From an uncultured Clostridium sp. (GTDB taxonomy: Bacteria; Bacillota; Clostridia; TANB77; CAG-508), in contig CANTAQ010000012.1 in the NCBI GenBank assembly GCA_947651825.1, forward strand, positions 1-38,784: DNA of 38,784 nucleotides, given 5' to 3'. Below, one piece after another: positions 1 through 7,335 of the stretch (position 1 is its first letter; every line of letters starts with the position of its first letter). The notes under the pieces are model-generated. The model did no database searches. It was not told the DNA's origin and saw nothing but the letters and a program-made list of their open reading frames with translations. A program made the position numbers and the translations under genes.

Positions 1-74
1 GTTTTTCCTGCATCAATGTGAGCCATTATTCCTATATTTCTTGTTCTTTCTAATGGAAATGCTCTATTTGCCAT
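1..74 (-). CDS. fusA: Elongation factor G, N-terminal fragment
   Basis: Partial gene running off the left edge. The complement of 1-74 starts at ATG (72-74) and reads M-A-N-R-A-F-P-L-E-R-T-R-N-I-G-I-M-A-H-I then DAGKT, the conserved EF-G start with the beginning of the G1 loop. EF-G is the ribosomal translocase GTPase. It lies downstream of rpsL and rpsG in the classical str-operon order. An AGGAGG-type ribosome site precedes the start. Only about 24 codons are visible, so the remainder cannot be judged. Confidence 0.93.
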   Translation of the reverse strand, partial: MANRAFPLERTRNIGIMAHIDAGK

Positions 75-125
75 TAATTTTTCCTCCTATATTTTAAATT
101 AATCAAATCTCATTTGATTGTAATT

Positions 126-244
126 TTTATCAAAAACGAGTAGTGCTAGGAAAGCAAGTAAAAATTTTTAAGACTATACCAAAAGTATGTCGCGAAAATT
201 TTTATGTAGCTTAACAACACAATACGAAGTTTTTATAAAAATTT
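126..244 (-). repeat. Str-operon intergenic repeat, copy A
   Basis: About 115 bp directly after the rpsG stop codon. It is clearly similar (roughly three quarters identical by eye) to 927-1043, which follows the rpsL stop. Shared blocks are 'atcaaaa.cgagta', 'ctaggaaa.caa.taaaaa', 'aaaagtatgtcg' and 'aaaatttttatgt'. No ORF is present. It may be a small dispersed element or a duplicated processing or regulatory segment; function unknown. Confidence 0.7.
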
Positions 245-715
245 TTACCACTTGTAGTGTGCAAAAGCCTTATTAGCTTCAGCCATTCTGTGTGTTTCTT
301 CTTTCTTCTTAACTGCTCCACCTGTTTGGTTGATAGCATCAATAATTTCACCTGCTAATTTTTCAGCCATTGTTTTTTCATGTCTGTTTCTAGCATAGTT
401 TACTAACCATCTTAATCCTAAAGTTTGTCTTCTTTCTGCTCTAATTTCGATTGGAACTTGGTATGTTGCTCCACCTACTCTTCTAGCTTTAACTTCAAGA
501 ACTGGCATAATGTTATTTAAAGCTGCCTCAAAAGCTTCTAATGCATCTTTACCCTCTTTTTCTTTAACGATATCGAATGCATCATAAACTATTTTTTGAG
601 CAACTGTTTTTTTACCATCTAACATAATATTGTTTATTAATTTTGTAACTATTTTACTATTATATATTGGATCTGGTAAAACATCTCTTTTTGCTATATA
701 TCCTCTTCTTGGCAC
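245..715 (-). CDS. rpsG: 30S ribosomal protein S7
   Basis: A 156-residue protein of normal S7 length, starting [20 protein letters not shown] and ending in the family-typical basic AHYKW-type tail. S7 nucleates assembly of the 30S head by binding the 3' major domain of 16S rRNA and touches the E site. The ATG at 713-715 is preceded by an AAAGGAG ribosome site. It sits between rpsL and fusA as in most str operons, but 328 bp from rpsL, with its own possible promoter and a stable hairpin just upstream of the ribosome site. Identification is secure. Confidence 0.98.
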   Translation of the reverse strand: MPRRGYIAKRDVLPDPIYNSKIVTKLINNIMLDGKKTVAQKIVYDAFDIVKEKEGKDALEAFEAALNNIMPVLEVKARRVGGATYQVPIEIRAERRQTLGLRWLVNYARNRHEKTMAEKLAGEIIDAINQTGGAVKKKEETHRMAEANKAFAHYKW

Positions 716-735
716 TCTTCTTCACTCCTTTTCTT

Positions 736-760
736 AAAATAGAATTTTTGATTCTATTTT
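736..760 (-). promoter_or_regulatory. Hairpin just upstream of the rpsG ribosome site
   Basis: Perfect 10-bp inverted repeat: AAAATAGAAT (736-745), loop TTTTG, ATTCTATTTT (751-760). In the rpsG mRNA it ends a few bases before the AAAGGAG site. It could affect translation initiation or mRNA stability; S7 autoregulation of str-operon mRNAs is known in other bacteria but is not shown here. Confidence 0.45.
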
Positions 761-762
761 AT

Positions 763-791
763 ATTTTAAGATACTTTACTAAAAATATCAA
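763..791 (-). promoter_or_regulatory. Possible internal promoter for rpsG
   Basis: On the minus strand TTGATA (complement of 786-791) is followed after 17 bases by TAAAAT (complement of 763-768). This is a reasonable sigma-A promoter about 50 bp upstream of the rpsG start, and would uncouple rpsG-fusA from rpsL. AT-rich DNA makes chance matches common. Confidence 0.35.
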
Positions 792-884
792 AGTTACTCT
801 GAGATAACCTCAGTCAGTGCTATTAAAATTTATATCTATATGTTTAAAAACATTTTATTACATAATCTTAATTAACACCTTGCT

Positions 885-912
885 TAATAAATATTATTTC
901 TAATATTTATTA
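885..912 (-). other. Perfect 12-bp hairpin in the rpsL-rpsG spacer
   Basis: TAATAAATATTA (885-896), loop TTTC, TAATATTTATTA (901-912). There is no T-run after it on the minus strand, so it is not a standard terminator. It may be an RNA processing or stability element between the two ribosomal genes. Confidence 0.4.
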
Positions 913-926
913 GATTTCGAAAAATT

Positions 927-1043
927 CATCAAAAGCGAGTAATACTAGGAAAACAAATAAAAATTTTTGAGACTCTACAAAAGTATGTCGATAAAATTTT
1001 TATGTGGTTTGACAACGTAGTACAAAGCTTTTTATGGATTTTT
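927..1043 (-). repeat. Str-operon intergenic repeat, copy B
   Basis: Second copy of the ~115-bp repeat, directly downstream of the rpsL stop; see copy A at 126-244. The placement relative to the preceding stop codon is the same in both copies, which suggests duplication of a functional 3' segment or insertion of the same element at equivalent sites. Confidence 0.7.
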
Positions 1044-1469
1044 CTATTTTTTAGGTTTTTTAGCCCCATACTTAGATCTAGCTTGCATTCTGTCTTTAAC
1101 TCCTGCAGTATCTAGAGTACCTCTTATAATATGGTATCTAACACCAGGGATATCTTTTACCCTTCCACCTCTAATTAAAACAACACTATGTTCTTGTAGG
1201 TTATGTCCTATTCCTGGAATATATGATGTTACTTCATATCCATTTGATAGTCTTACCCTTGCAACTTTTCTCATAGCTGAGTTTGGCTTCTTAGGTGTTA
1301 CTGTTTTAACTACTGTACATACTCCTCTTTTTTGTGGTGCTCTATTATTTGTTTGTTTGTTTCTTTTTGAGTTAAATCCTTTTTGTAGAGCTGGAGCTGT
1401 TGACTTTGTAGCTGAAGTTTTTCTTCCTTTTCTTACTAATTGGTTAATTGTTGGCACTTTTCTTTTCAC
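1044..1469 (-). CDS. rpsL: 30S ribosomal protein S12
   Basis: A 141-residue S12 starting [17 protein letters not shown], with the conserved [20 protein letters not shown] block and the [11 protein letters not shown] loop. S12 lies at the decoding centre and controls tRNA selection accuracy. The lysines of the TPKKPNS and nearby loops, whose substitution gives streptomycin resistance, look wild type. The start is supported by a TAGGAGG ribosome site a few bases upstream. It is the first str-operon gene in the window and is preceded by a good promoter. Confidence 0.98.
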   Translation of the reverse strand: MKRKVPTINQLVRKGRKTSATKSTAPALQKGFNSKRNKQTNNRAPQKRGVCTVVKTVTPKKPNSAMRKVARVRLSNGYEVTSYIPGIGHNLQEHSVVLIRGGRVKDIPGVRYHIIRGTLDTAGVKDRMQARSKYGAKKPKK

Positions 1470-1497
1470 CTCCTAAAAATAAACATTAACGTTTATT

Positions 1498-1527
1498 ATT
1501 ATACCACCTTATATAGCTAAACGTCAA
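1498..1527 (-). promoter_or_regulatory. rpsL (str operon) promoter
   Basis: Minus-strand TTGACG (complement of 1522-1527), 18-base spacer, perfect TATAAT (complement of 1498-1503), about 30 bp upstream of the rpsL start. A close match to the housekeeping sigma consensus. Confidence 0.7.
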
Positions 1528-1625
1528 TGTTTTTTGCAATTTTTTCCAAAAAATTCTTTGTATATTAATTCTCATTTCAATTTATACTACTATTATATAT
1601 GTAATTTTTAATTTAGGAGGATTTT

Positions 1626-2252
1626 ATGAAATATTTTATCGCCATTTTTATAGTTTCTCTTCTGCTTTTAACTGGGTGTGATAATAAAGAAGAAAAAAAC
1701 AATGATATTGTTAATATAAATGAATCTAATAAAACTTCTGATAACACTACTAATTATCATGCTTCCTCTCTATCTACGCCAGTTCCAAAAGAAGAAATTA
1801 TGAGTGCATTTTCTACTCCAGTAAATTATCCTGAAGAAACAAATAGGCAAACTAATATGACACTTTGTTGTAATACTTTAAATGGAACAGTTGTTAAAGC
1901 TGGAGCAGAATTTTCATTTTGTGATACAGTTGGTCAAGCTACTCCAGAAAAAGGATATAAAGAAGCGGACATTTTTGATTTAGATGGAAATATTCAAACT
2001 GGTTATGGTGGTGGAAAATGCCAAGTTAGTACAACCCTATATAACGCAGTTTTAGCTATACCTACTCTAGTTGTAACTGAAAGACATCCACATACTAGAG
2101 AAGTATATTATGTTGAAGAGGGAAAAGATGCTTGTATCAGTTATGGTGGTGCAGATCTTAAATTTAGAAATGATAATGATTTTGATATAAAAATTTATGC
2201 AACTAATAATTACCTCACTATAGATGTTTCTATTGCCAAAATTTCTTACTAG
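1626..2252 (+). CDS. VanW-like lipoprotein
   Basis: A 208-residue predicted lipoprotein. It has a signal peptide with lipobox L-L-T-G-C (Cys18), a Ser/Thr/Asn-rich linker to about residue 55, then a VanW-type domain with the signature runs GAEFSFCDTVG, GYGGGKCQVSTTLYNA and ERHPH. VanW domains are common in cell-surface proteins of Firmicutes; their biochemical role is unsettled. An AGGAGG site lies 5 bp before the ATG. The gene is followed at 62 bp by a D,D-carboxypeptidase on the same strand, which fits a cell-wall role, perhaps as a small two-gene unit. Family assignment is good; function is unknown. Confidence 0.85.
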   Translation: MKYFIAIFIVSLLLLTGCDNKEEKNNDIVNINESNKTSDNTTNYHASSLSTPVPKEEIMSAFSTPVNYPEETNRQTNMTLCCNTLNGTVVKAGAEFSFCDTVGQATPEKGYKEADIFDLDGNIQTGYGGGKCQVSTTLYNAVLAIPTLVVTERHPHTREVYYVEEGKDACISYGGADLKFRNDNDFDIKIYATNNYLTIDVSIAKISY

Positions 2253-2313
2253 TCATAAAATACATTTTTTCACATATTATTTAGAAAACATATTTTATGT
2301 GGAGGAATGTATT

Positions 2314-3537
2314 TTGGTTAAAAAATTATTATGTTTGTTTATGTTGTTAACTTTTTTATTGTCATACACTTCTGTTTTTGCAAGTGATAGTCTTTATGTA
2401 TGGTCCAGTGATGTAGAAACCTCTACTGTTCCTACATCCACAGTTATTAATGCTCAAAATGATAACTCTTTAAATCTTACTTGTGGCAGTGCTGTTTTAA
2501 TCGAACAAAATACAGGAATTGTACTTTATGACCATAATATGCATGAACAGTTAAGACCTGCAAGTGTAACCAAAGTTATGACTATTCTGTTAATAATGGA
2601 AGCTATTGATAATGGTTCAATCTCTCTTCAAGATAATGTACCATGTTCTGAAAATGCTTCTTCTATGGGTGGATCTCAAATTTGGCTTGACCCCACTGAA
2701 ACTTTAACAGTTGATGAAATGTTAAAAGCTATTTGTGTAGTTTCAGCAAATGACTGTTGTGTTGCAATGGCAGAATATATTGCTGGAAGTCAAGAGTTAT
2801 TTGTAGAAAGAATGAATGCACGTGCTAAAGAACTGGGAATGAATGATACTACTTTTAAAAATTGTCATGGTTTAGATGAAGATGGTCATGTTACATCTAG
2901 TTATGATATTGCCCTAATGTCTAGAGAACTTATAACAAAACATCCATCTATTACGAACTATACTACTATATGGATGGATACTCTAAGAGACGGTAAATCT
3001 CAATTAGTAAATACAAATAAACTTCTTCGTAATTATCAAGGTTGTACTGGTTTGAAAACAGGTTCAACTTCAACTGCACTTTTTAATTTATCAGCCACAG
3101 CCACAAGAGATAATCTTTCATTAATAGCTGTAGTTATGAAGGGAGAAACTAGTCAAATTAGATTTGCAGAAGCTCAAAAATTATTAGATTATGGTTTCAG
3201 TAATTTTGAATATTATTCATGTGCTAACACTGGAGATATTTTGAAAGATATTTTAGTCCAAAAAGGCACTGTAAAAACTGTAACTGTAGGGTTTAAACAT
3301 GAAACTGGAGTATTAATCCCAAAAGGTCAAAGAGGTAATATCACAACTACTGTTATACTTCCGGATTCTGTACCCGCTCCAATTAATCGAGGAGATAAAT
3401 TAGGAGAAGTTGTTTTTAAATTGGGAGACGAAACTTTATCAACTATAGATTTAATCTCAACTAGCACCGTAAAGAAAATCAGTTTCCCAAACATGCTCAC
3501 ACATGTTTTTAGTAAGTGGTTTAACTTATTACGATAA
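2314..3537 (+). CDS. Serine-type D-Ala-D-Ala carboxypeptidase (DacF/PBP5-like)
   Basis: Peptidase S11 family protein that trims the terminal D-Ala from peptidoglycan stem peptides. I place the start at TTG 2314 because GGAGGA (2301-2306) is 7 bp upstream and the product then begins VKKLLCLFMLLTFLLSY, a proper signal peptide ending near VFA-S. A start at ATG 2224 would bury the signal peptide and overlap vanW. Length is 407 residues. All three penicillin-binding motifs are visible: SVTK (Ser about 84), SAN and KTG. The tail fits a PBP5-like C-terminal domain with a final amphipathic segment. A strong terminator follows. No other window feature suggests whether it acts in vegetative growth or sporulation. 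Confidence 0.92.
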   Translation: MVKKLLCLFMLLTFLLSYTSVFASDSLYVWSSDVETSTVPTSTVINAQNDNSLNLTCGSAVLIEQNTGIVLYDHNMHEQLRPASVTKVMTILLIMEAIDNGSISLQDNVPCSENASSMGGSQIWLDPTETLTVDEMLKAICVVSANDCCVAMAEYIAGSQELFVERMNARAKELGMNDTTFKNCHGLDEDGHVTSSYDIALMSRELITKHPSITNYTTIWMDTLRDGKSQLVNTNKLLRNYQGCTGLKTGSTSTALFNLSATATRDNLSLIAVVMKGETSQIRFAEAQKLLDYGFSNFEYYSCANTGDILKDILVQKGTVKTVTVGFKHETGVLIPKGQRGNITTTVILPDSVPAPINRGDKLGEVVFKLGDETLSTIDLISTSTVKKISFPNMLTHVFSKWFNLLR

Positions 3538-3540
3538 TTA

Positions 3541-3576
3541 AAAAGCTAATGCATATTACATTGTGCATTAGCTTTT
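3541..3576 (+). terminator. Intrinsic terminator after the carboxypeptidase gene
   Basis: AAAAGCTAATGCA (3541-3553), 10-base loop, TGCATTAGCTTTT (3564-3576): a perfect 13-bp inverted repeat four bases after the stop codon. It could work in both directions and forms the boundary to the accessory region. Confidence 0.85.
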
Positions 3577-3609
3577 ATAATCTTAAAATTAATATGTTCT
3601 TCTATTCTT

Positions 3610-4479
3610 TGTCACTTGGTGTCACTTGGGACGGGGTCGTTTGACACTAATTTTTATACAATTTTCTTACTCTTTCTCTATTTATTTGTAAAAATTGAGA
3701 GATTTTCCTCAGTGATATATCGTTATCTCTCTTTAATAATAATAGTAACTCTTTTAACTTTACTTCATTATTCTTTAATTCGTTTATTTTCAAATTATTC
3801 TCTATTAAAAATTCCTCTATTATCTCTTGTCCAATATCTTCATTGTCAACATCTAGAAATATATAACCGTTTTCTATAATTTTATTTTCACTATTGCAAT
3901 CTGAATACGGATATTCTTTCGCTTGATTACATAGTCCCGCCTTTACAGGATTATTATGAATATAATTAATACAATTACATAATTGTTCCTCACTATATAT
4001 TCCTTCTGATTTATATCTATCTCTAAATACATATCCTACTCTTTTATGCTTATTATTATAGTATTTAGCATATTTACTATTGATTTTATGCATATATTTA
4101 CTAAGATTTTCTATCTTGTCAGTTTGTAATAAAATGTGTGCATGATTATTCATAATACAGTATGCTAATAAACATATATTTTCTTTCTTAGCTATGCTTT
4201 CCATTAATTCTATATAATATTCTATGTCCTCTTTTTCATCAAATATATAACTCTTATTTAATCCTTGAGTTATGACATGAAAATATGTTGTCTGTATATA
4301 ACTTCTTGGGAACCTTGGCATTTCAAATTCAACTCCTTTATCATTAAATATTTGTCTTTATTCTACATTATTTTTTGCGATAAATTTGTCGAAATTTGTT
4401 TCTAATCAATTTATTTTTTCTATGTCATTCTTCCCCGTCCCGTTTGACACCGTTTGACATTTGACACCATTTGACATTT
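3610..4479. mobile_element. REP-associated transposase element (putative autonomous copy)
   Basis: The left end (3610-3650) has TGTCACTTGG repeated, then GGGACGGGG and TTTGACACT. The right end (4413-4479) has TTTTTTCTATGTCATTC, TCCCCGTCCC and repeated GTTTGACACC units. These are the two halves of the short elements found seven times at 5.0-9.6 kb, here split around a transposase gene. The transposase stop codon overlaps the left end. The simplest reading is that this is the parental element and the short copies are internally deleted (MITE/REP-like) forms. Confidence 0.75.
3647..4321 (-). CDS. REP-associated tyrosine transposase (Y1/HUH, RAYT-type)
   Basis: A 224-residue Y1 transposase. The N-terminus MPRFPRS...YFHVITQG is typical of RAYT/IS200-like proteins. 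The HUH metal motif is NNHAHILLQ, and the catalytic-tyrosine helix is NCINYIHNNPVKAG. A C-terminal extension ends in a small helix-turn-helix (about 195-224, with SLRKISQFLQI), as in many RAYTs. This family cuts and rejoins single-stranded hairpin DNA. An AAAGGAG site lies upstream of the ATG at 4319-4321. No IS200/IS605 tnpB partner is present. The gene looks intact and is bracketed by ends matching the short palindromic repeats in the neighbouring array, their likely substrate (inference). Confidence 0.88.
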   Translation of the reverse strand: MPRFPRSYIQTTYFHVITQGLNKSYIFDEKEDIEYYIELMESIAKKENICLLAYCIMNNHAHILLQTDKIENLSKYMHKINSKYAKYYNNKHKRVGYVFRDRYKSEGIYSEEQLCNCINYIHNNPVKAGLCNQAKEYPYSDCNSENKIIENGYIFLDVDNEDIGQEIIEEFLIENNLKINELKNNEVKLKELLLLLKRDNDISLRKISQFLQINRERVRKLYKN

Positions 4480-4482
4480 GTT

Positions 4483-4971
4483 TTATAATCCTGGTTGTTC
4501 AATATAATACCATTCTTCTGTTATTTGCTCTTTTTCTCTGATTTTATGACCATAAGTATACTTATCAATATCTTTTAAATATACAATATATTTTCCGCCT
4601 GACAAAGCAGACTTAAATAAAAGTTCTATATATCCATCAGATTTGCTAATCTGTTCTATGTCAAGTTTTCCCATTAGTTCCATCGTTTTAGCATATTTGT
4701 CTAATTCATCTTCTTTAACTCTGATAATATTTACTTTTTCTTCTTCATGTTTATGTATATCTACCAATATTACATTACCTTTTTTCTCAAAATACATATC
4801 ATCATTTTCTTTTTCTAATTCTATTATCATTTCTTCAAATAGTTCTTTATTCTTATTAAAGTTTTTTATTATTTTTCTCTTACTCTTGCTTGTATCAAAA
4901 GAACTTATTAATAAAATAGATCCAACAAGCAAAATTATAAAAATTAGAATTAGTAGTGTTTTTACTTTCAT
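4483..4971 (-). CDS. Putative membrane-anchored immunity protein
   Basis: A 162-residue protein of unrecognised family. An N-terminal membrane anchor (about 4-24: KTLLILIFIILLVGSILLI) is followed by a charged, probably extracytoplasmic domain rich in Lys/Glu, ending in WYYIEQPGL. A GGAG site lies 9 bases before the ATG. It is the last gene of the series downstream of the Rhs toxin, with a REP element on each side. Position, size and lack of known enzymatic motifs suggest an immunity protein; the anchor would suit a toxin acting at or outside the membrane. Just upstream (about 4990-5030, minus) a frame ending ...KIEVKRE-stop may be a toxin-tip remnant, but it is too short to trust. Confidence 0.5.
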   Translation of the reverse strand: MKVKTLLILIFIILLVGSILLISSFDTSKSKRKIIKNFNKNKELFEEMIIELEKENDDMYFEKKGNVILVDIHKHEEEKVNIIRVKEDELDKYAKTMELMGKLDIEQISKSDGYIELLFKSALSGGKYIVYLKDIDKYTYGHKIREKEQITEEWYYIEQPGL

Positions 4972-5038
4972 TTATTTTTCTCCTTTTATTTATAAGATTA
5001 TTGCAAGTCTTTATATTACTCTCTCTTGACTTCTATCT

Positions 5039-5148
5039 TACTTGGTCTCACTTGGGATGGGGTTATTTGACACTGATTTCATCTTTTTCTATGTCATTTC
5101 TCCCCGTCCAGTTTAATACCATTTGATACTGACCCCCGTTTGACATTT
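5039..5148. repeat. REP/MITE-like palindromic element 2
   Basis: Copy of the array repeat: CACTTGGGATGGGG, TTATTTGACACTGATTTCATC, CTATGTCATTTCTCCCCGTCC, then degenerate GTTTGACA units up to 5148. The GGGACGGGG/CCCCGTCC arms have diverged slightly. Same orientation as all other copies. Confidence 0.8.
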
Positions 5149-5177
5149 CATTGTATTCCGTCATTTTACATTCTTAC

Positions 5178-5570
5178 TCAATATCTAATATATTGAGCCT
5201 TTTCACATACAATGTATGTTATTTCATTATCCAAATTATCTTCATCCCATTCCAAGTTATCTGCCCAATAGATATAATTATTGCTTATATACATTTTTGC
5301 CTCATCTATATTATTAAAATATTTATCTTTATCATATATGTGTATATTTAGTTTTTTTATACCTTCAAAATGTATTTCTATTGTGTTACATAATTGACTT
5401 TTAAAAATTATCTTAATGCTACTAACATCATTTTGTCTCATTTCTTTTTTCTCATCAACCTTCATACCAGTTTTACAAGAAAATTCTGTTATACAACTAT
5501 CATGAAAGTAATAAAACTCTTTCAATAATTTTTCAATATCATTTTGTGAATTCAACACTTTCCACTCCAT
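5178..5570 (-). CDS. Putative immunity protein with FHDSC motif
   Basis: A 130-residue small soluble acidic protein starting MEWKVLNSQNDIEKLLKEF, then YYFHDSCITEF. The FHDSC motif near residue 22 occurs, as far as I recall, in a family of small proteins beside polymorphic-toxin genes. No signal peptide or membrane segment. The ribosome site of ATG 5570 is weak. A better AAAGGAG site sits before an in-frame ATG 34 bases upstream (5604), but that frame has a TAA after six codons, so reinitiation or a damaged 5' end is possible. It is flanked by REP elements. Immunity role is inferred from context. Confidence 0.5.
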   Translation of the reverse strand: MEWKVLNSQNDIEKLLKEFYYFHDSCITEFSCKTGMKVDEKKEMRQNDVSSIKIIFKSQLCNTIEIHFEGIKKLNIHIYDKDKYFNNIDEAKMYISNNYIYWADNLEWDEDNLDNEITYIVCEKAQYIRY

Positions 5571-5615
5571 AATTTTATTCTTTTATAATGAATAAAAATT
5601 CATTATATCTCCTTT

Positions 5616-5679
5616 CTGTCAATGGGGACTTGACGCACCTTCTTTTTTTCTATGTCATTTCTCCCCGTCCCATTTGACC
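5616..5679. repeat. REP/MITE-like element 3 (degenerate left half)
   Basis: TGTCAATGGGGAC followed by a shortened, diverged left arm, then the standard right half CTATGTCATTTCTCCCCGTCCC and one GTTTGACA-like unit (ATTTGACC). It ends at the stop codon of the DUF4085 gene. The middle TTATTTGACACTGATTTCATC block is largely missing. Confidence 0.7.
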
Positions 5680-5680
5680 C

Positions 5681-6568
5681 TTATTCAATTAAACCTTCAT
5701 TAATGCAATCTAATATCCTTTCATATATACTATTAAAATCAATATCTGTTAGTTTTTCATTTAATTTTAGATACAATTGTTTTTTCTTTTCTATAGGCAT
5801 ATTCTTTCTATTATAAACTTCTTGTAATTGTTCTACAACATATTTCAAATCATTATCTTTTATTACATCTATGTATTTACTTAATATCTCTATATATTTT
5901 TTTAAACTTTGTTCAAAATCTAAAAATCTTGTCCTATCTATCTCAGATTTTTCATTTTCTGTAAAATTGTAGTAATTATATATTGTCATATTATTAAAAT
6001 TAACACTTTTAATATAATATATTTGTGAGAATGCAAATATAATTTGTTCCCAATTCTCTAGTATTCCAAAAATGAATTCTTTATTAATAATTGTAGTAAC
6101 TATTCTGTCATCAAGAATACTATCATAATATTCATCTTTTTCTTTTAATCTATCTTCACTTTTATATAAATTTCTAAAATATTTTCTTTCTAGTACTTCA
6201 TTTTGTATATCATCACAAATTATAACTGTCTCTGCTTCAGTAAATAAAATATGAATTTCTAATTTATCTTCTATTTTGTAGATTTCGTTATATAGCCACC
6301 ATTCATCTTCTATCTTTCCTTTTGTTGTAACAACTGCATTTTTAAAAATAAATCTCGCACTTCCCCAGACCTCTTTTGAAACTTCCATTATATAGTCATT
6401 TCCTTCAAAATATACTCTAGAAATATGTGTATCGTGTCTTTCTCTAATTATTTTTCGTACATTTTCTGGTATTTCATTTTCAATCATTGCATAATATCTT
6501 TCATACTCTAGCATTATTCTAGGATTATCAAATGGATTTTCTGCCCATTCTCGCGTATAATACTTCAT
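5681..6568 (-). CDS. DUF4085-like immunity protein (paralogue 2)
   Basis: A 295-residue protein similar along its first ~130 residues to the gene at 9628-10611. Shared features are MKY(Y/F)...W..NP, an RHDTHI block, (W)GSARFIFKNA, the identical run GKIEDEWWLY, and an EIHILF strand. The start and HDTHI region resemble the DUF4085 family (assignment from memory). The C-terminal 80 residues are helical and Lys/Glu-rich in both. GAGAGGAG precedes ATG 6568. Immediately upstream lies an orphan toxin C-terminus ending ...HFHINGYHIPIL. The second paralogue directly follows the active Rhs toxin, so this is most likely the immunity protein of that orphan tip. The large size is unusual for immunity proteins. 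Confidence 0.65.
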   Translation of the reverse strand: MKYYTREWAENPFDNPRIMLEYERYYAMIENEIPENVRKIIRERHDTHISRVYFEGNDYIMEVSKEVWGSARFIFKNAVVTTKGKIEDEWWLYNEIYKIEDKLEIHILFTEAETVIICDDIQNEVLERKYFRNLYKSEDRLKEKDEYYDSILDDRIVTTIINKEFIFGILENWEQIIFAFSQIYYIKSVNFNNMTIYNYYNFTENEKSEIDRTRFLDFEQSLKKYIEILSKYIDVIKDNDLKYVVEQLQEVYNRKNMPIEKKKQLYLKLNEKLTDIDFNSIYERILDCINEGLIE

Positions 6569-6583
6569 CTTATTCTCCTCTCT

Positions 6584-6745
6584 TTAAAGTATAGGTATAT
6601 GGTATCCATTTATATGAAAATGTGGAGTATTGCCAAATCTTTTTCCTTTAACTGGATTTAAATCAAGTCTTGAACCTCCAACATCATATTCATTTGCCCA
6701 TTTTACCATTGTCCTTGCATCATCCAAACTGGCCCCATTTTTTTC
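6584..6745 (-). pseudogene. Orphan toxin C-terminal tip (PHFHINGYHIPIL type)
   Basis: Open minus-strand frame of about 53 codons running from the REP boundary to TAA at 6584-6586. Recognisable parts are GASLDDARTMVKWANEYDVG, then NPVKGKRFGNTPHFHINGYH and IPIL. It lacks a start codon and ribosome site and is cut off by REP 4. The 'LddAr.mV' helix and the Pro-His-x-His...His-Ile end resemble the tip of the full-length Rhs protein (TYLEAKSIVE...YWHYH...KPHIWF). Both are followed by DUF4085-like immunity genes, so this is probably the end of a displaced toxin of the same class. The His-rich end suggests a nuclease, not proven. Confidence 0.7.
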
Positions 6746-6828
6746 TGTCAATGGGTGTCAATGGGGACGGGGTTATTTGTCACTGATTTCATCTTTTTCT
6801 ATGTCATTTTTCCCCGTCCTTGTTGACA
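6746..6828. repeat. REP/MITE-like palindromic element 4
   Basis: Full left end with doubled TGTCAATGGG, then GGACGGGG, TTATTTGTCACTGATTTCATC, CTATGTCATTTTTCCCCGTCC and a short right end TTGACA. It separates the orphan tip at 6584-6745 from the immunity-type gene at 6838. Confidence 0.85.
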
Positions 6829-6837
6829 AAGTAATGA

Positions 6838-7218
6838 TTATATTTGTATCACTTTCATTTTTTTAGCCACAATCCAACCATTCATTCCACAAGAAGAATT
6901 TAAAACATAATAATTATATCTATTTGCTTCTAATACAAATTTTAAGTCTTCCATATCTTTATACATAATTGGCCAACCAAAATTCCTTTGTCTTTCTAAC
7001 AGTTCATTATTATCAGTAATAAATTTTTTTCTGTCCTTTTCTTCTATATCTAAAATGATATTATTCTTTTGTTGATTTTCAAATAAGTAGGCTAATATGC
7101 CTTCAAATATAATATTTATTTTTTCTCCATTTTCGCTTAATGTATAAATGACTATATTCCCATTTTCAAAATCAATAATATACTTTATTATAATATTATC
7201 GTGTATATATTTAAACAT
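6838..7218 (-). CDS. Putative immunity protein
   Basis: A 126-residue soluble protein of unrecognised family, starting MFKYIHDNIIIKYIIDFENG, with FGWPIMYKDMEDLKFVLEAN and a C-terminal CGMNGWIVAKKM segment. No signal or membrane helix; alternating beta-rich segments in the first half. GGAGGGGA precedes ATG 7218 and overlaps the end of an orphan toxin tail (stop at 7234-7236). Bounded by REP 4 and that tail. Immunity function is inferred only from the cassette layout. Confidence 0.5.
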   Translation of the reverse strand: MFKYIHDNIIIKYIIDFENGNIVIYTLSENGEKINIIFEGILAYLFENQQKNNIILDIEEKDRKKFITDNNELLERQRNFGWPIMYKDMEDLKFVLEANRYNYYVLNSSCGMNGWIVAKKMKVIQI

Positions 7219-7233
7219 ATTCTATTTCCCCTC

Positions 7234-7330
7234 CTATGGAATTATTGCATTAGGTATTATTGAAGACGGACACAACAATGAAGGTATCATTCTTATTAGT
7301 CTATAAGTAAAGTAACTTACGCCTCCCCCC
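7234..7330 (-). pseudogene. Orphan Rhs toxin tail (IRMIPSLL type)
   Basis: Minus-strand frame of about 30 codons ending at TAG 7234-7236. It reads GGVSYFTYRLIRMIPSLL followed by a hydrophobic, Pro-rich end finishing NAIIP. There is no start codon or ribosome site. The same C-terminal pattern (IRMLPSLL...NAAIP) precedes the gene at 8933-9403, so these are two relatives of one toxin tail type. Hydrophobic, so a membrane-active or secretion-related tip is possible. Confidence 0.6.
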
Positions 7331-7335
7331 TATTA

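Noticed and set aside
2224..2313. Longer start (ATG 2224) of the carboxypeptidase
   Set aside because: It would overlap vanW and place ~30 residues before the signal peptide; TTG 2314 has an ideal ribosome site.
4990..5030. Toxin-tail remnant ending KIEVKRE before the immunity gene at 4483
   Set aside because: Only about ten codons, with no similarity to the other tails; recorded only as a weak possibility.
6630..6866. Plus-strand ORFs over REP elements (e.g. 6630-6866, 8865-9128)
   Set aside because: They arise because the REP sequence itself is open in that frame (repeated ISSFSMSF); no ribosome sites, and they run antisense to immunity genes and toxin remnants.
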